Shown piece by piece: positions 8,612-16,974 of a DNA stretch of 64,000 bases. The stretch is from UBA2942 sp045127535 (GTDB taxonomy: Bacteria; Bacillota; Clostridia; Lachnospirales; Lachnospiraceae). The stretch is from the NCBI GenBank assembly GCA_045127535.1, contig JBGVQN010000006.1:29466-93465 (forward strand), given 5' to 3'. Each line of letters opens with the position of its first letter. Position 1 is the stretch's first letter. The position numbers and the translations under genes were made by a program. The notes beneath the pieces are model-generated. The model did no database searches and was not told the DNA's origin. It worked only from the letters and a program-made list of their open reading frames with translations.

Positions 8612-9155
8612 CTGTTAACTCCTCCAATTCTGCAATGCATTGCGCACTCCACTCCTGCAGCATCTTCATGTACATCACTCCATATGCAATGGTCATTTTC
8701 CAATAGAGTGCCTTTTGGGGATCGGGGATCTGGTTTTGGTACTGCTCCATATTTTCCTCCGGAGTCTTTTGCAGCTCCAAAAGTGTCCCCTGTACATCTG
8801 TCTGTATGCGCCTGAAAAATGCAATGTTGTCCTCCGGCGTCAATTCTCCACGGAAAAAGGTTTTCATCAAAAGGGGACACTTGGTATCAAAACCGGTATT
8901 GTCCTCCAACAGCCACCTACGCAGCTCCTCTTTGCCGCTTTCTGTAATGGAGAACACATTTTTATCAGGCCTGCCGGTCTGGGGGACACATACATCGCTG
9001 ACCCATCCCTGCTTTTTCAGGTTCTGGGCCTCTCTGTAGATCTGACTTGTCTGTACCGGCCAAAAGTATTTCAGAGAATCCCGGAATACCTCCATGATCT
9101 CATAACCGGTCATATCTCCGTAATTTAACAATCCCAATATACCATGCTTGAGCAT
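8580..9155 (-). CDS. PadR-family transcriptional regulator
   Basis: A 191-residue repressor: an N-terminal winged helix (about residues 3-80; LKHGILGLLNYGDMTGYEI) and a helical C-terminal dimerisation domain of the Vir_act_alpha_C kind. The ATG at 9155 is chosen because AGGAGG lies five bases upstream and overlaps the alternative GTG at 9161. It is the first gene of an operon with the flavoprotein. Two matching palindromes in its promoter indicate autoregulation. PadR proteins commonly respond to phenolics or drugs; the ligand here is unknown. Confidence 0.92.
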   Translation of the reverse strand: MLKHGILGLLNYGDMTGYEIMEVFRDSLKYFWPVQTSQIYREAQNLKKQGWVSDVCVPQTGRPDKNVFSITESGKEELRRWLLEDNTGFDTKCPLLMKTFFRGELTPEDNIAFFRRIQTDVQGTLLELQKTPEENMEQYQNQIPDPQKALYWKMTIAYGVMYMKMLQEWSAQCIAELEELTDEHSCDQRQS

Positions 9156-9171
9156 ATGCACCTCCTGCTAT

Positions 9172-9218
9172 ATTCCACTTGTTGAATATATTGTAATTCC
9201 ACAAGTGGAATATGTCAA
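9172..9218 (-). promoter_or_regulatory. padR promoter with twin operators
   Basis: -35 TTGACA (9213-9218), 17-bp spacer and -10 TACAAT, all on the minus strand. Palindrome 1 (9196-9211, ATTCCAC-AA-GTGGAAT) fills the spacer; palindrome 2 (9172-9187, ATTCCAC-TT-GTTGAAT, one mismatch) covers the transcription start. Their centres are 24 bp apart. The shared half-site and promoter coverage strongly suggest PadR autorepression. Confidence 0.8.
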
Positions 9219-9303
9219 GGAGTTTTTGCAGGAGCCTATCATGTCTTTATTTACTTTTTCAACCACTCAGCAACAAAAAAACGTGCCTAAATAGCTTTTT
9301 ATT

Positions 9304-9350
9304 CTAAAAAAAGGTATCTGCCGCAACATAAATGCTGTGCAGATACCTTT
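9304..9350 (-). terminator. Rho-independent terminator of azlCD
   Basis: A 12-bp stem (9310-9321 with 9339-9350, AAAGGTATCTGC and complement) followed on the minus strand by a TTTTTTT run. It lies about 60 bases after the azlD stop. Confidence 0.85.
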
Positions 9351-9410
9351 CTGATCCTTAGAACAAATCACTATGTGTGCCGGTTCGAATCAATTTTAAT
9401 ATAAATAATA

Positions 9411-9719
9411 TCAATGCAAAAACAGCTCCACGATCAACACCACTCCACAGCAGGACACCGCCACCTTAAACAAATCAAATCCAAACCATGCTGCCACCAT
9501 CCCTACAATCAATGCCACTGCACCGGAACAGGTACTTTGGGTTGCATGCAGTATGGCAGGAAAGGTCATCACTGCCAGGGTCACATACGGCACGTAGTAC
9601 AAAAAAGACTGCAAAAACTGATTCTTGATCTGCTTGCGGATCAGGGTCAGAGGCAGCACACGAATTGCATATGTCACTGCCGCCATGATCAATATATAAA
9701 TATAAACATTATGTGTCAT
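9411..9719 (-). CDS. azlD: AzlD-family branched-chain amino acid exporter subunit
   Basis: A 102-residue membrane protein with about three or four spans, containing the conserved segment TYAIRVLPLTLIRKQI. It pairs with AzlC to export branched-chain amino acids or their analogues. Its start overlaps the azlC stop by four bases (ATGA), so translation is coupled. Length and position are typical for the family. Confidence 0.9.
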   Translation of the reverse strand: MTHNVYIYILIMAAVTYAIRVLPLTLIRKQIKNQFLQSFLYYVPYVTLAVMTFPAILHATQSTCSGAVALIVGMVAAWFGFDLFKVAVSCCGVVLIVELFLH

Positions 9720-10465
9720 GCTGCTTCCTCCTCTGTATTCTTTGGAAATAACAGGGCTGCTGCTGCTGAGATCACCACTGTCAGTATCATATTTCTGGTG
9801 CCCTCTGCCAGTCCGGAAAGCCCTGGTATATAGGCTGCAAAATAGCTGGCTACAAAACAGATCACGATCAGACCTGCCACTACCTTATCCTTTTTGGCCT
9901 GTGGAATGATCACTGCCAGGAACATTCCATACAGCGCCACACCAAAGGCGCTGACCAGACGGGCCGGCAGCAGATTGCCTGCAATGACACCAAGCATGGT
10001 ACCAAATGACCAACAGGCTGCCGCTACTATGGCTGCCCCATAGGAGTAGCAGGGATTGAGATACCCCGGCCTGGCTATGGCTATGCCAAAAAGTTCATCT
10101 GTCACATGAAATGCCACGCACAGCCGATGAAGCAGGGAGGTACCAGGCTGAAACTTCTGACTCAAGGCACAGCTCATCAGCAGATACCGCACATTGGTCA
10201 CAAATGTGGCAATGGCCATTTCAATATAGGATGCACTGGCTGCAATCATGGTAAAGCCTACATACTCTCCTGCTGAAGCGCTGCACAAAGCGCTGACCAA
10301 AAAGCCCTGAAACGGGGTCAGGCCAATATTTCTGGCTGCAATTCCCAAAGAAAAGGAAACAGCCAGATATCCCAGGCCAATGGGGATGCCGTCCTTTATG
10401 CCGCTGCAGAAAGCGGTTCTGTTTTCTGCGGTTTTAAGTGAGTACCGCACTTTCTCTTTTTTCAT
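9716..10465 (-). CDS. azlC: AzlC-family branched-chain amino acid exporter subunit
   Basis: A 249-residue membrane protein with several spans. Family signatures are GIPIGLGYLAVSFSLG, SASAGEYVG and a central HVTDELFGIA. With AzlD it forms a branched-chain amino acid permease of the LIV-E class. The ATG follows GAGGAAAAAACAGT. The leucine pathway gene leuC is 9 kb away, and no shared regulation is visible. Confidence 0.93.
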   Translation of the reverse strand: MKKEKVRYSLKTAENRTAFCSGIKDGIPIGLGYLAVSFSLGIAARNIGLTPFQGFLVSALCSASAGEYVGFTMIAASASYIEMAIATFVTNVRYLLMSCALSQKFQPGTSLLHRLCVAFHVTDELFGIAIARPGYLNPCYSYGAAIVAAACWSFGTMLGVIAGNLLPARLVSAFGVALYGMFLAVIIPQAKKDKVVAGLIVICFVASYFAAYIPGLSGLAEGTRNMILTVVISAAAALLFPKNTEEEAA

Positions 10466-10566
10466 ACTGTTTTTTCCTCGTATCTTCTCCTGATTTGTAT
10501 ATCATGTCACGCAAGATGTTACTGATTTGTGTCTTTTACGCAATTCCACGGAGGCATTTTTACATG

Positions 10567-10597
10567 AAAACAGTGCAGTCCCTTACAGACTGCACTG
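10567..10597 (-). terminator. Rho-independent terminator of icd
   Basis: A perfect 10-bp stem CAGTGCAGTC (10571-10580) / GACTGCACTG (10588-10597), with TTTTC following on the minus strand. It lies just after the icd stop. Confidence 0.85.
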
Positions 10598-10654
10598 CAA
10601 CTTTATCAAATATCCTTATCCATCTGCATATGCACGGTTATTGACTCCGGCAGA

Positions 10655-11863
10655 TTACATCATAGCAGCCAGATTTGCTGCGATGGCCTGAATAAATCCC
10701 TGGCTGTTAACAGTATTGACATTCTCTAAAGTAGTGATCATAGCCAAGTCCTTGGTCATAGTACCACTCTCGATGGTATCGATGGTTGCCTTTTCCAACT
10801 TATCAGCAAAAGCCATCAGCTCTGGCAGGTTGTCTAACTCGCCACGCTTTCTTAAAGCACCGCTCCATGCAAAGATGGTTGCTACAGAGTTGGTAGAGGT
10901 CTCCTCACCCTTTAAGTGCTTGTAGTAATGTCTCTGTACAGTACCATGAGCAGCCTCGTACTCGTAGGTTCCGTCCGGAGCTACCAGTACAGAAGTCATC
11001 ATAGCCAGAGAACCAAATGCAGTAGCGACCATATCACTCATCACGTCTCCGTCATAGTTCTTACAAGCCCAGATGTAACCGCCCTGAGACTTGATCACAC
11101 GTGCTACAGCATCATCAATTAATGTATAGAAGTATTCGATGCCTGCTGCATCAAACTTCTCTTTATACTCTGCATCAAAGATCTCCTGGAAAATATCCTT
11201 GAATGTATGGTCATACTTCTTGGAAATGGTATCCTTGGTTGCAAACCACAGATCCTGCTTGGTATCTAATGCATAGTTAAAGCAGCTTCTGGCAAAGCTT
11301 TCGATAGAAGCCTCTACGTTGTGCTGTCCCTGGATGATACCTGCGCCGGTAAAGTTGTGGATCAGCTCTCTGGTCTCATTGCCCTCTGCATCTGTATAAA
11401 CCAGCTCACACTTGCCTGCTGCCGGGATCTTCATCTCAGTTGCCTTGTATACATCACCATATGCATGTCTTGCAATGGTGATCGGCTTTTTCCAGGTCTT
11501 TACATTTGGCTCGATTCCCTTTACAATGATCGGAGCGCGGAATACAGTACCGTCTAAGATGGCACGAATGGTTCCGTTAGGGCTCTTCCACATCTGCTTC
11601 AGATTGTACTCGGTCATTCTTGCTGCGTTAGGGGTAATGGTAGCACACTTAACTGCTACACCGTACTTCTTGGTTGCCATGGCGGAATCAATGGTTACCT
11701 GATCATTGGTCTCATCTCTGTATTCCAGTCCAAGGTCATAATACTCTGTCTTTAAGTCCACAAAAGGAGTAAGTAACTCATCCTTAATCATCTTCCAGAG
11801 AATTCTGGTCATCTCGTCTCCATCCATCTCTACCAGTGGAGTGGTCATCTGAATCTTTGCCAT
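10655..11863 (-). CDS. icd: NADP-dependent isocitrate dehydrogenase
   Basis: A 402-residue cytoplasmic enzyme converting isocitrate and NADP+ to 2-oxoglutarate, CO2 and NADPH. It belongs to the homodimeric eukaryote-like subfamily, with MDGDEMTRILW at the N-terminus, KSPNGTIRAILDGTVFR around the substrate site, DVMSDMVATAFGSL at the metal-binding aspartates and AAHGTVQRHYY near the cofactor. The start has AGGAGG six bases upstream. Monocistronic, with its own promoter and terminator. It supplies 2-oxoglutarate for glutamate in an anaerobe that probably lacks a full TCA cycle. Confidence 0.95.
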   Translation of the reverse strand: MAKIQMTTPLVEMDGDEMTRILWKMIKDELLTPFVDLKTEYYDLGLEYRDETNDQVTIDSAMATKKYGVAVKCATITPNAARMTEYNLKQMWKSPNGTIRAILDGTVFRAPIIVKGIEPNVKTWKKPITIARHAYGDVYKATEMKIPAAGKCELVYTDAEGNETRELIHNFTGAGIIQGQHNVEASIESFARSCFNYALDTKQDLWFATKDTISKKYDHTFKDIFQEIFDAEYKEKFDAAGIEYFYTLIDDAVARVIKSQGGYIWACKNYDGDVMSDMVATAFGSLAMMTSVLVAPDGTYEYEAAHGTVQRHYYKHLKGEETSTNSVATIFAWSGALRKRGELDNLPELMAFADKLEKATIDTIESGTMTKDLAMITTLENVNTVNSQGFIQAIAANLAAMM

Positions 11864-11911
11864 AATTGCCTCCTAATTTCAGGTCTCAACTGACTTTTGT
11901 TTGTCTCGTTC

Positions 11912-11940
11912 ATTATACATTCCCCAAAAACATTTCGCAA
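11912..11940 (-). promoter_or_regulatory. icd promoter
   Basis: -35 TTGCGA (11935-11940), 17-bp spacer, -10 TATAAT (11912-11917) on the minus strand, about 45 bases before the start codon. It lies inside the gap after the SpoIID-domain gene. Confidence 0.7.
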
Positions 11941-11960
11941 TAAAAATCGGACATTCTTGT

Positions 11961-13991
11961 CTAACTTTGTGAAAAATCCTCTGAAATCTTCTGAATCTGG
12001 CACCCATTATAGAAAAACTGTAGTATATCTTTGTAAGTCATTCCCTGACAAATCATCGCATAAGCACCATTCTGGCTCATGCCAATGCCATGGCCGTTAC
12101 CACCGCCCCAGAAAGTATAGCCAGTGATCACACCATCTGTATACTCCGGAATCATGCAGAAAAATGCACTTGGAAGCAATGCACTTTCTCCCTTACTGCG
12201 CCCTTCTTCAGAAAAATTGTCGTACATCTGGTCAGGTGAGCCTAACAGCTTCCGTATGGCAGTCTGTCCATAAATCCGCAGGTCCTGGTTGCTGCCTACA
12301 ATGCGAAGCTCCTGCATAATACCTCCGCTGCCGCGAGTAATGGCCTCCATAGCCGTTATGGTACCAAGGTCTGCTGTACTGTCTGCAGTACAGATCCCAT
12401 CTTCTGTCTCTACTCCGATCATACCAGGACATTCTGCCAGACAAAGAGGCAGACGCTCCTGTATCACAGCTGTCAGCTCCTCCAGGGAACACGCATATTT
12501 CCACCGATACCACACCATCCCCTGCTCATATGCAGGTCTGGACCAATCCATAATAAAACTTCGGAACACCTCTTCATTTTGCATATCCAGTACTTCCTGG
12601 GCCGTGGTTACTGACTTGGCATTTAAATATGCAGGTGTAGCAATTCCTCTGTTCCAGGAAGTAATATCTGTGGTATAGCCACAGGAAGTAGAAAAATAAT
12701 AGGTAGACACCAGTGCACCTGTTCCATCTGTCAGTACCTCTCCTTCTGTTTCCTGTACTGCCTGCACAGAAACACCCTGGGCTAAAACATTGTTATACAC
12801 CTGAAATGAAGTGCTGTCGTCTACATGGGCGCCATACGCTCTGCACGCATTTTGCTCCATCTGACGGATGGCATAGCTTCTGGCGCATACTGCCTGGATT
12901 TTGGCAGCTTCCAGACCATATCTGGAGGGCATTTCACTGGGCACCACCTTGATCAAATAACTTTCAATGGGCAGTTCATTCACCAAAAGCAGCCCTTCTG
13001 CGCTATTTGTAATTTCAATTTTTCCTCCATAGCTTGGAGTTCCCAGTGCACGGGTAATGGTACAAATGCTGATTTCTTCTTCCGTAGCATGGGCTGTAAT
13101 GGTTCCATTGGCAAAACGCTCATCCTGCGGGGTAATGACCACATGTTCACCTGCTTCTATTTGTTCAAATTGATCCCCATACTGTAACAGCCAGTCTTTT
13201 TCACACACCAGTTCTACCTGTTCATGATAACAGGAAGTGTATCCAGTGGTTTTTAGCAATACCCGGATCATAGGAATTCCGGACGCATCCTTTAAAATGG
13301 GTTCCTGCTCCTGCCCATTCTCCCCATTTTCTGTTTCCGGGGCTTCCGTCATTCCTAACACCCGGATGATTTCTCCATTTCTCTGAAGTACCTGTATCCA
13401 CTGGTCTATGTAATAATCCAAAGCAATGCCGTCAAACCCCATAATTCCTTCGCTGGTATAAGTCTGCCATGCCACTGCCTCTGTCAGATTGGCTGCTGTA
13501 CCGTAAATCTGGACAGTTTTCACAGCCACCTGCCCTCCTGTATCCAAATCCTCTAGCAGCCTCTGGTACAAAGACCAGAACCGCCCGCTGTCTACAGGCT
13601 CATTTTCCTTGGCCTGCAGGCAAAGCTCCGCCAGTTCCGTAAAATGCATCCGCCGCAGCATCCTGGCCAGTTCCCCTGTGGTAATAAACTGCTCCATGGA
13701 AAGCTGGGAAGAATCCATTTCTTCTGGGTTCACAATTCCCTGCTGATATAGAAACGCATAATAAGGTGCATACCAATCCTCCTGGTCACCCACTGTAATC
13801 ATGTTTCTTTCTACCTGTTCACATCCGGTCTTGTCCGTTATTGCCAGTGCAATGGCCTTACATGCCATTCCTCTTGAAATTCCTTCTGTGGCTGCCACAG
13901 ACACAGACGCATCCTGTACCCGAAGCATCCATAACACCAGAATTCCCACTGCAGTAAATATAATGCCGCTTACCAGCCAAAACTTTTTCAA
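11961..13991 (-). CDS. SpoIID/LytB-domain protein with N-terminal membrane anchor
   Basis: A 676-residue exported protein. One N-terminal span (KKFWLVSGIIFTAVGILVLW) is followed by a poorly conserved region, then the SpoIID domain with NELPIESYLIKVVPSEMPS, KIQAVCARSYAIRQM and GHGIGMSQNGAYAM. SpoIID-type proteins are lytic transglycosylases acting on peptidoglycan during spore engulfment; this one is about twice the length of SpoIID. The start is proposed as the TTG at 13991 (GGGAG eight bases upstream, typical MKKFW signal anchor); an in-frame GTG at 14057 would add 22 residues that do not look like a signal. The ribosome site sits in the arm of a hairpin. Confidence 0.85.
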   Translation of the reverse strand: MKKFWLVSGIIFTAVGILVLWMLRVQDASVSVAATEGISRGMACKAIALAITDKTGCEQVERNMITVGDQEDWYAPYYAFLYQQGIVNPEEMDSSQLSMEQFITTGELARMLRRMHFTELAELCLQAKENEPVDSGRFWSLYQRLLEDLDTGGQVAVKTVQIYGTAANLTEAVAWQTYTSEGIMGFDGIALDYYIDQWIQVLQRNGEIIRVLGMTEAPETENGENGQEQEPILKDASGIPMIRVLLKTTGYTSCYHEQVELVCEKDWLLQYGDQFEQIEAGEHVVITPQDERFANGTITAHATEEEISICTITRALGTPSYGGKIEITNSAEGLLLVNELPIESYLIKVVPSEMPSRYGLEAAKIQAVCARSYAIRQMEQNACRAYGAHVDDSTSFQVYNNVLAQGVSVQAVQETEGEVLTDGTGALVSTYYFSTSCGYTTDITSWNRGIATPAYLNAKSVTTAQEVLDMQNEEVFRSFIMDWSRPAYEQGMVWYRWKYACSLEELTAVIQERLPLCLAECPGMIGVETEDGICTADSTADLGTITAMEAITRGSGGIMQELRIVGSNQDLRIYGQTAIRKLLGSPDQMYDNFSEEGRSKGESALLPSAFFCMIPEYTDGVITGYTFWGGGNGHGIGMSQNGAYAMICQGMTYKDILQFFYNGCQIQKISEDFSQS

Positions 13992-13999
13992 ATAAAACA

Positions 14000-14043
14000 C
14001 TCCCGTCATTATGGATGTTATCCCAATCACATAATAACGGGAG
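14000..14043 (-). promoter_or_regulatory. Hairpin burying the ribosome site of the SpoIID-domain gene
   Basis: The arms at 14000-14013 and 14030-14043 are complementary at 13 of 14 positions. In the minus-strand RNA the 3' arm ends in ACGGGAG, the presumed ribosome-binding site for the TTG at 13991. This would hide the site and could control translation. If the true start were the GTG at 14057 the hairpin would be coding. Confidence 0.45.
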
Positions 14044-14136
14044 CCTTTGTGCCTCACTTTACAGCCTTTGTATTGCCAGATACCGGCACCTTTTCCAGAT
14101 ACCAGTCTTATCTTATTAAAATCCTTATGAAGATAG

Positions 14137-14168
14137 ATAGGCTGCCGCAGCTACCTGCGACAGCCTAT
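14137..14168. terminator. Hairpin downstream of 6S RNA
   Basis: A 14-bp stem (14137-14150 with 14155-14168, one G-U pair) with a four-base loop, directly after the 3' end of 6S RNA. The T-run is better on the plus strand (ATTTTCTTTT) than on the minus (ATCTATCTTC), so its strength for 6S is uncertain. Confidence 0.55.
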
Positions 14169-14176
14169 TTTCTTTT

Positions 14177-14353
14177 GCAAATCCCAAAATGCCGTCCCTG
14201 CCCATTTGACTCCTAGCAAAGCTAGGTGGGCAACCGCAAACAAGCTTCTGCCTTCCACTGCTATGGAGGCCTGACATCCGCCTGATAATATAGGAATCCC
14301 GTTTTGTGTCATGTAGGTTCAAACATGACAGGACCTCGAACACCCCAGGATGT
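14177..14353 (-). ncRNA. ssrS: 6S RNA
   Basis: About 177 bases, read from the minus strand. The 5' end AUCCUGGGGUG pairs over 11 positions with CAUUUUGGGAU at the 3' end to give the closing stem. Flanking it are UGUUCG on the 5' side and GACGGCAU on the 3' side, closely like E. coli 6S (GAUGUUCG and GCGGCAU). Internal hairpins (GUCAUGU/ACAUGAC with a UUGAACCU loop; CCUAGC/GCUAGG inside GCCCA/UGGGC) fit the long-duplex architecture. A strong promoter lies directly upstream. 6S RNA mimics an open promoter and binds housekeeping RNA polymerase. A 72-codon reading frame here is not considered real. Confidence 0.85.
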
Positions 14354-14359
14354 ATATAT

Positions 14360-14388
14360 AGTATAACTCACTTCGCCCCGATATACAA
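14360..14388 (-). promoter_or_regulatory. 6S RNA promoter
   Basis: -35 TTGTAT (14383-14388), 17-bp spacer, -10 TATACT (14360-14365) on the minus strand. The predicted start near 14353 coincides with the beginning of the 6S closing stem. Confidence 0.78.
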
Positions 14389-14426
14389 GTGGTAATCGGT
14401 GGTATTATTTTACAAAATTCTCAAAA

Positions 14427-15839
14427 TCACTTTTTCCGTCTCCAGTAAATCAGCAGGCCGATCAGTACCAACAGCAGTATCACGGAAATTCCAAAAAATA
14501 CAAGCATCAGCACTACCAGAGTAGTATAACTCATATTGCCAAAAATTTTTCCTGCTTTGGAGAGGAAATTATCACCAATCACTACTTTTGCATCTTCTGC
14601 ATCTGATGCAGTAACGGATTCTGCCTCTGATATGGTCTCTTCTGCATTGCCTGCAGATACAGTCTCCTGGCTGGTAACAGACTCCGAAGAAACCGTTTCC
14701 TCTGGTTCTGTGATCTCATTGCCATCTGCATCCACACGCATCAGATAAGAGCTGGATACATAATAATTGCCTGTCTCACACTGGATCATACTCCAGTTGC
14801 CATAAGTTGCAAGTCTGGTCACCTGCTCTCCTGCTGGAACAGTTCCTTTGGAAAGAGCTTCTACACTTGGAAATTCTCTGATATTGACAGAATTCCTTGC
14901 AACTACAGTTTCTGTTTTCATATGCCATTCAAATGGTACAGGGAGACTGCCATCTGTGAGACCATACGCATACTCCATCAAAATACGTGTATCAATATAG
15001 CAGTTGTAATCATCAGACTTCAGGACGCAGAACAGCAAGTTTCTTCCCTCATGTTCTGCGGCAGTTAATAACGTGCGTCCTGCATAGTAAGTACGTCCTG
15101 TCTTGCCTGCATAAACGCCCTCGCCTGCTTCATCACCATTTACCATAGCATGTCCCGTACGCAGAGTCCGCTCTCCATACATATTGGTGGCAGCCATAGT
15201 ATAGTCTACTGTAGTATCAATGGTATAAAATCTCTCATTCTTCAATGCAGCCTGGAAAATCAGAAGCATATCATAAGGAGTGGTATAATGGTCCTCATCA
15301 TGAAGTCCATGGGCATTTACAAAATGGGTATTGGTACAGCCAAGTTCTTTGGCCTTTTTATTCATCAGTTTTGCAAACTCTTCTTCACTGCCAGCTACAT
15401 ACTCTGCCAGGGCTGTAGCACATTCATTGGCAGAAGCCAGCATCATGCCATACAAAGTATCTCTTACAGTCATCTCTTCTCCTACTGCAGCCACAGGTGA
15501 AAGAGTAGAGCTGTTTCCTGTCAGTGAACTGATGGCATACTCAGAAAAGGTCAGCGTATCATCTAAATCAGAAACTTCTTCTAATACCACCAGGGCGGTC
15601 ATTACCTTAGTAATGCTGGCCGGATAATATTCATAATTCATGTTTTTGGATAACAATACCTCCCCGGTATCTGCATCCATCACGCAGTATCCTTCCCCAT
15701 GAATATCAGGTCCATCTAATATATCCTCTAACCCTTCATAATCCTCCGGCGCTGCAAAAGCAGACTGGGAACAGATCCCACTGATCATCAGCATGCCCAA
15801 CAACATTGCCGTAAGCCATTTTTTCATTGTGTTTTTCAT
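14427..15839 (-). CDS. D-alanyl-D-alanine carboxypeptidase (class A low-molecular-weight PBP)
   Basis: A 470-residue exported serine peptidase that trims the terminal D-Ala of peptidoglycan stem peptides. It has an N-terminal signal peptide (MKNTMKKWLTAMLLGMLMIS), catalytic SxxK as SITK (about residue 80), SAN as the SxN motif, and KTG in AGKTGRT. A bacterial SH3-like segment follows (about residues 310-370), then a Ser/Thr/Glu-rich linker and a C-terminal span ending WRRKK. DacA/DacF family. RBS GAGG at good spacing. It has its own promoter at 15940-15968; the 6S RNA gene follows in the same direction. Confidence 0.93.
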   Translation of the reverse strand: MKNTMKKWLTAMLLGMLMISGICSQSAFAAPEDYEGLEDILDGPDIHGEGYCVMDADTGEVLLSKNMNYEYYPASITKVMTALVVLEEVSDLDDTLTFSEYAISSLTGNSSTLSPVAAVGEEMTVRDTLYGMMLASANECATALAEYVAGSEEEFAKLMNKKAKELGCTNTHFVNAHGLHDEDHYTTPYDMLLIFQAALKNERFYTIDTTVDYTMAATNMYGERTLRTGHAMVNGDEAGEGVYAGKTGRTYYAGRTLLTAAEHEGRNLLFCVLKSDDYNCYIDTRILMEYAYGLTDGSLPVPFEWHMKTETVVARNSVNIREFPSVEALSKGTVPAGEQVTRLATYGNWSMIQCETGNYYVSSSYLMRVDADGNEITEPEETVSSESVTSQETVSAGNAEETISEAESVTASDAEDAKVVIGDNFLSKAGKIFGNMSYTTLVVLMLVFFGISVILLLVLIGLLIYWRRKK

Positions 15840-15939
15840 TTTTTCCTCATCCTAACTATAGTTCCTGTATTTTGTAAAAATATGCGCAGAAAAGGTCAAA
15901 ACAGTTTCTGCCCATTCTTTATCGATTGGTGCATATACG

Positions 15940-15968
15940 ATTATAATGGATTCCCAAACATGTTACAA
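15940..15968 (-). promoter_or_regulatory. Promoter of the carboxypeptidase gene
   Basis: -35 TTGTAA (15963-15968), 17-bp spacer, -10 TATAAT (15940-15945) on the minus strand, about 100 bases before the start. The rest of 15840-16090 shows no further structure. Confidence 0.7.
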
Positions 15969-16090
15969 CCACTTTTTTACAAATTTCTCAGCATATTTTT
16001 TCCCTTCCGCGATACAATCATAAAGAACGCTGAAAGCCGAGCATACAATTGATCTCTGCCCTGCAGACGCACTTATTTCATGAAGCTCTG

Positions 16091-16855
16091 TCAATTCCCT
16101 GCCTCTGGGAAAATCTGCTGTAACATATACTGGGCAAAGCTGTATCTGGATACCTGATCTGCTTCAAATGGATCATTTTGACAATAACTGCCCACTGCAC
16201 TTGCAGCCACAGAAGCATATTCCCCTGGAAGGTTCTCAATGCTCCATTTTCCGCCCTGCTCTTTGGACAAAACCAGACCTTCTCTGAGATACCCAAGGAC
16301 TCTGCACAAGTTCAGAATGATATATACGGGATCTTCGTTGATTTCATTGACTGCATCTTCTATATCCCTTCGAATGCTGTCAAGGTAATCCGCTTTTGGA
16401 ACCTCACCAAACACGTCACTGATTTGTTTTCCCCAAAGAGTCATGCCTGCATTTCGAACCACTGTAAAGTGGGCAGCCAGATCCCGATCCACACCATGCA
16501 TATCCAGACAGTATTGTTTTAGGTCTGCCATACATCTTTCTTTATGGAAATTAGAAAAATGTAATTCAAATGGGGTCGGATACTGAAAGTGATTGCAGAC
16601 TTCCTCCAGTACAATACTCATTTCCAGTCCTTTTGGCGGACATTGGGAATCTAATTTTAACAGTACACTGATCAGAGCCTCTTTCTCCTGGAAAGAAGGT
16701 GCGTGGTTTACTACAACCAGAAAATCAATGTCGCTTTTGTCCCAGTTAAAACAACCAAATGCAATAGAACCGTGTACATAAATTCCGATCAGGTTGTCTT
16801 TTAGTATTTTTTTATATGATATTTGAATTTCTCTTAAAATTTCTGATTCTGTCAT
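16091..16855 (-). CDS. AadA-like nucleotidyltransferase
   Basis: A 254-residue protein with an N-terminal nucleotidyltransferase fold: GS followed by DxD in HGSIAFGCFNWDKSDIDFLV (residues about 28-47). A C-terminal helical domain resembles that of aminoglycoside adenylyltransferases (ANT(3)/ANT(9) type). Chromosomal relatives are common in clostridia, and resistance cannot be claimed from sequence. No Shine-Dalgarno sequence is evident before the ATG at 16855, so the start is less certain. It is transcribed away from the neighbouring deacetylase. Confidence 0.8.
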   Translation of the reverse strand: MTESEILREIQISYKKILKDNLIGIYVHGSIAFGCFNWDKSDIDFLVVVNHAPSFQEKEALISVLLKLDSQCPPKGLEMSIVLEEVCNHFQYPTPFELHFSNFHKERCMADLKQYCLDMHGVDRDLAAHFTVVRNAGMTLWGKQISDVFGEVPKADYLDSIRRDIEDAVNEINEDPVYIILNLCRVLGYLREGLVLSKEQGGKWSIENLPGEYASVAASAVGSYCQNDPFEADQVSRYSFAQYMLQQIFPEAGN

Positions 16856-16930
16856 AAAAAATTTGTATGATGTATATGAAATACATTCATACGTCCCCCT
16901 TTCTTCTCAAACCCTGTTCTCACTTTTTCA

Positions 16931-16969
16931 CTCCCTGCATATGTTATAGAGTAATACTCTGTCAGGGAG
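16931..16969 (+). promoter_or_regulatory. Nested hairpin holding the ribosome site of the deacetylase gene
   Basis: CTCCCTG (16931-16937) pairs with CAGGGAG (16963-16969), enclosing AGAGT-aat-ACTCT (16948-16960). GGGAG in the 3' arm is the ribosome site for the ATG at 16975. The layout resembles that at 14000-14043. Confidence 0.45.
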
Positions 16970-16974
16970 CGCTT

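Noticed and set aside
14125..14343. A 72-codon minus-strand reading frame
   Set aside because: It coincides with the 6S RNA structure, has no ribosome site and no protein-like character.
16091..16855. Acquired aminoglycoside resistance gene
   Set aside because: The fold is AadA-like, but no mobile context is seen and chromosomal relatives of unknown activity are common.
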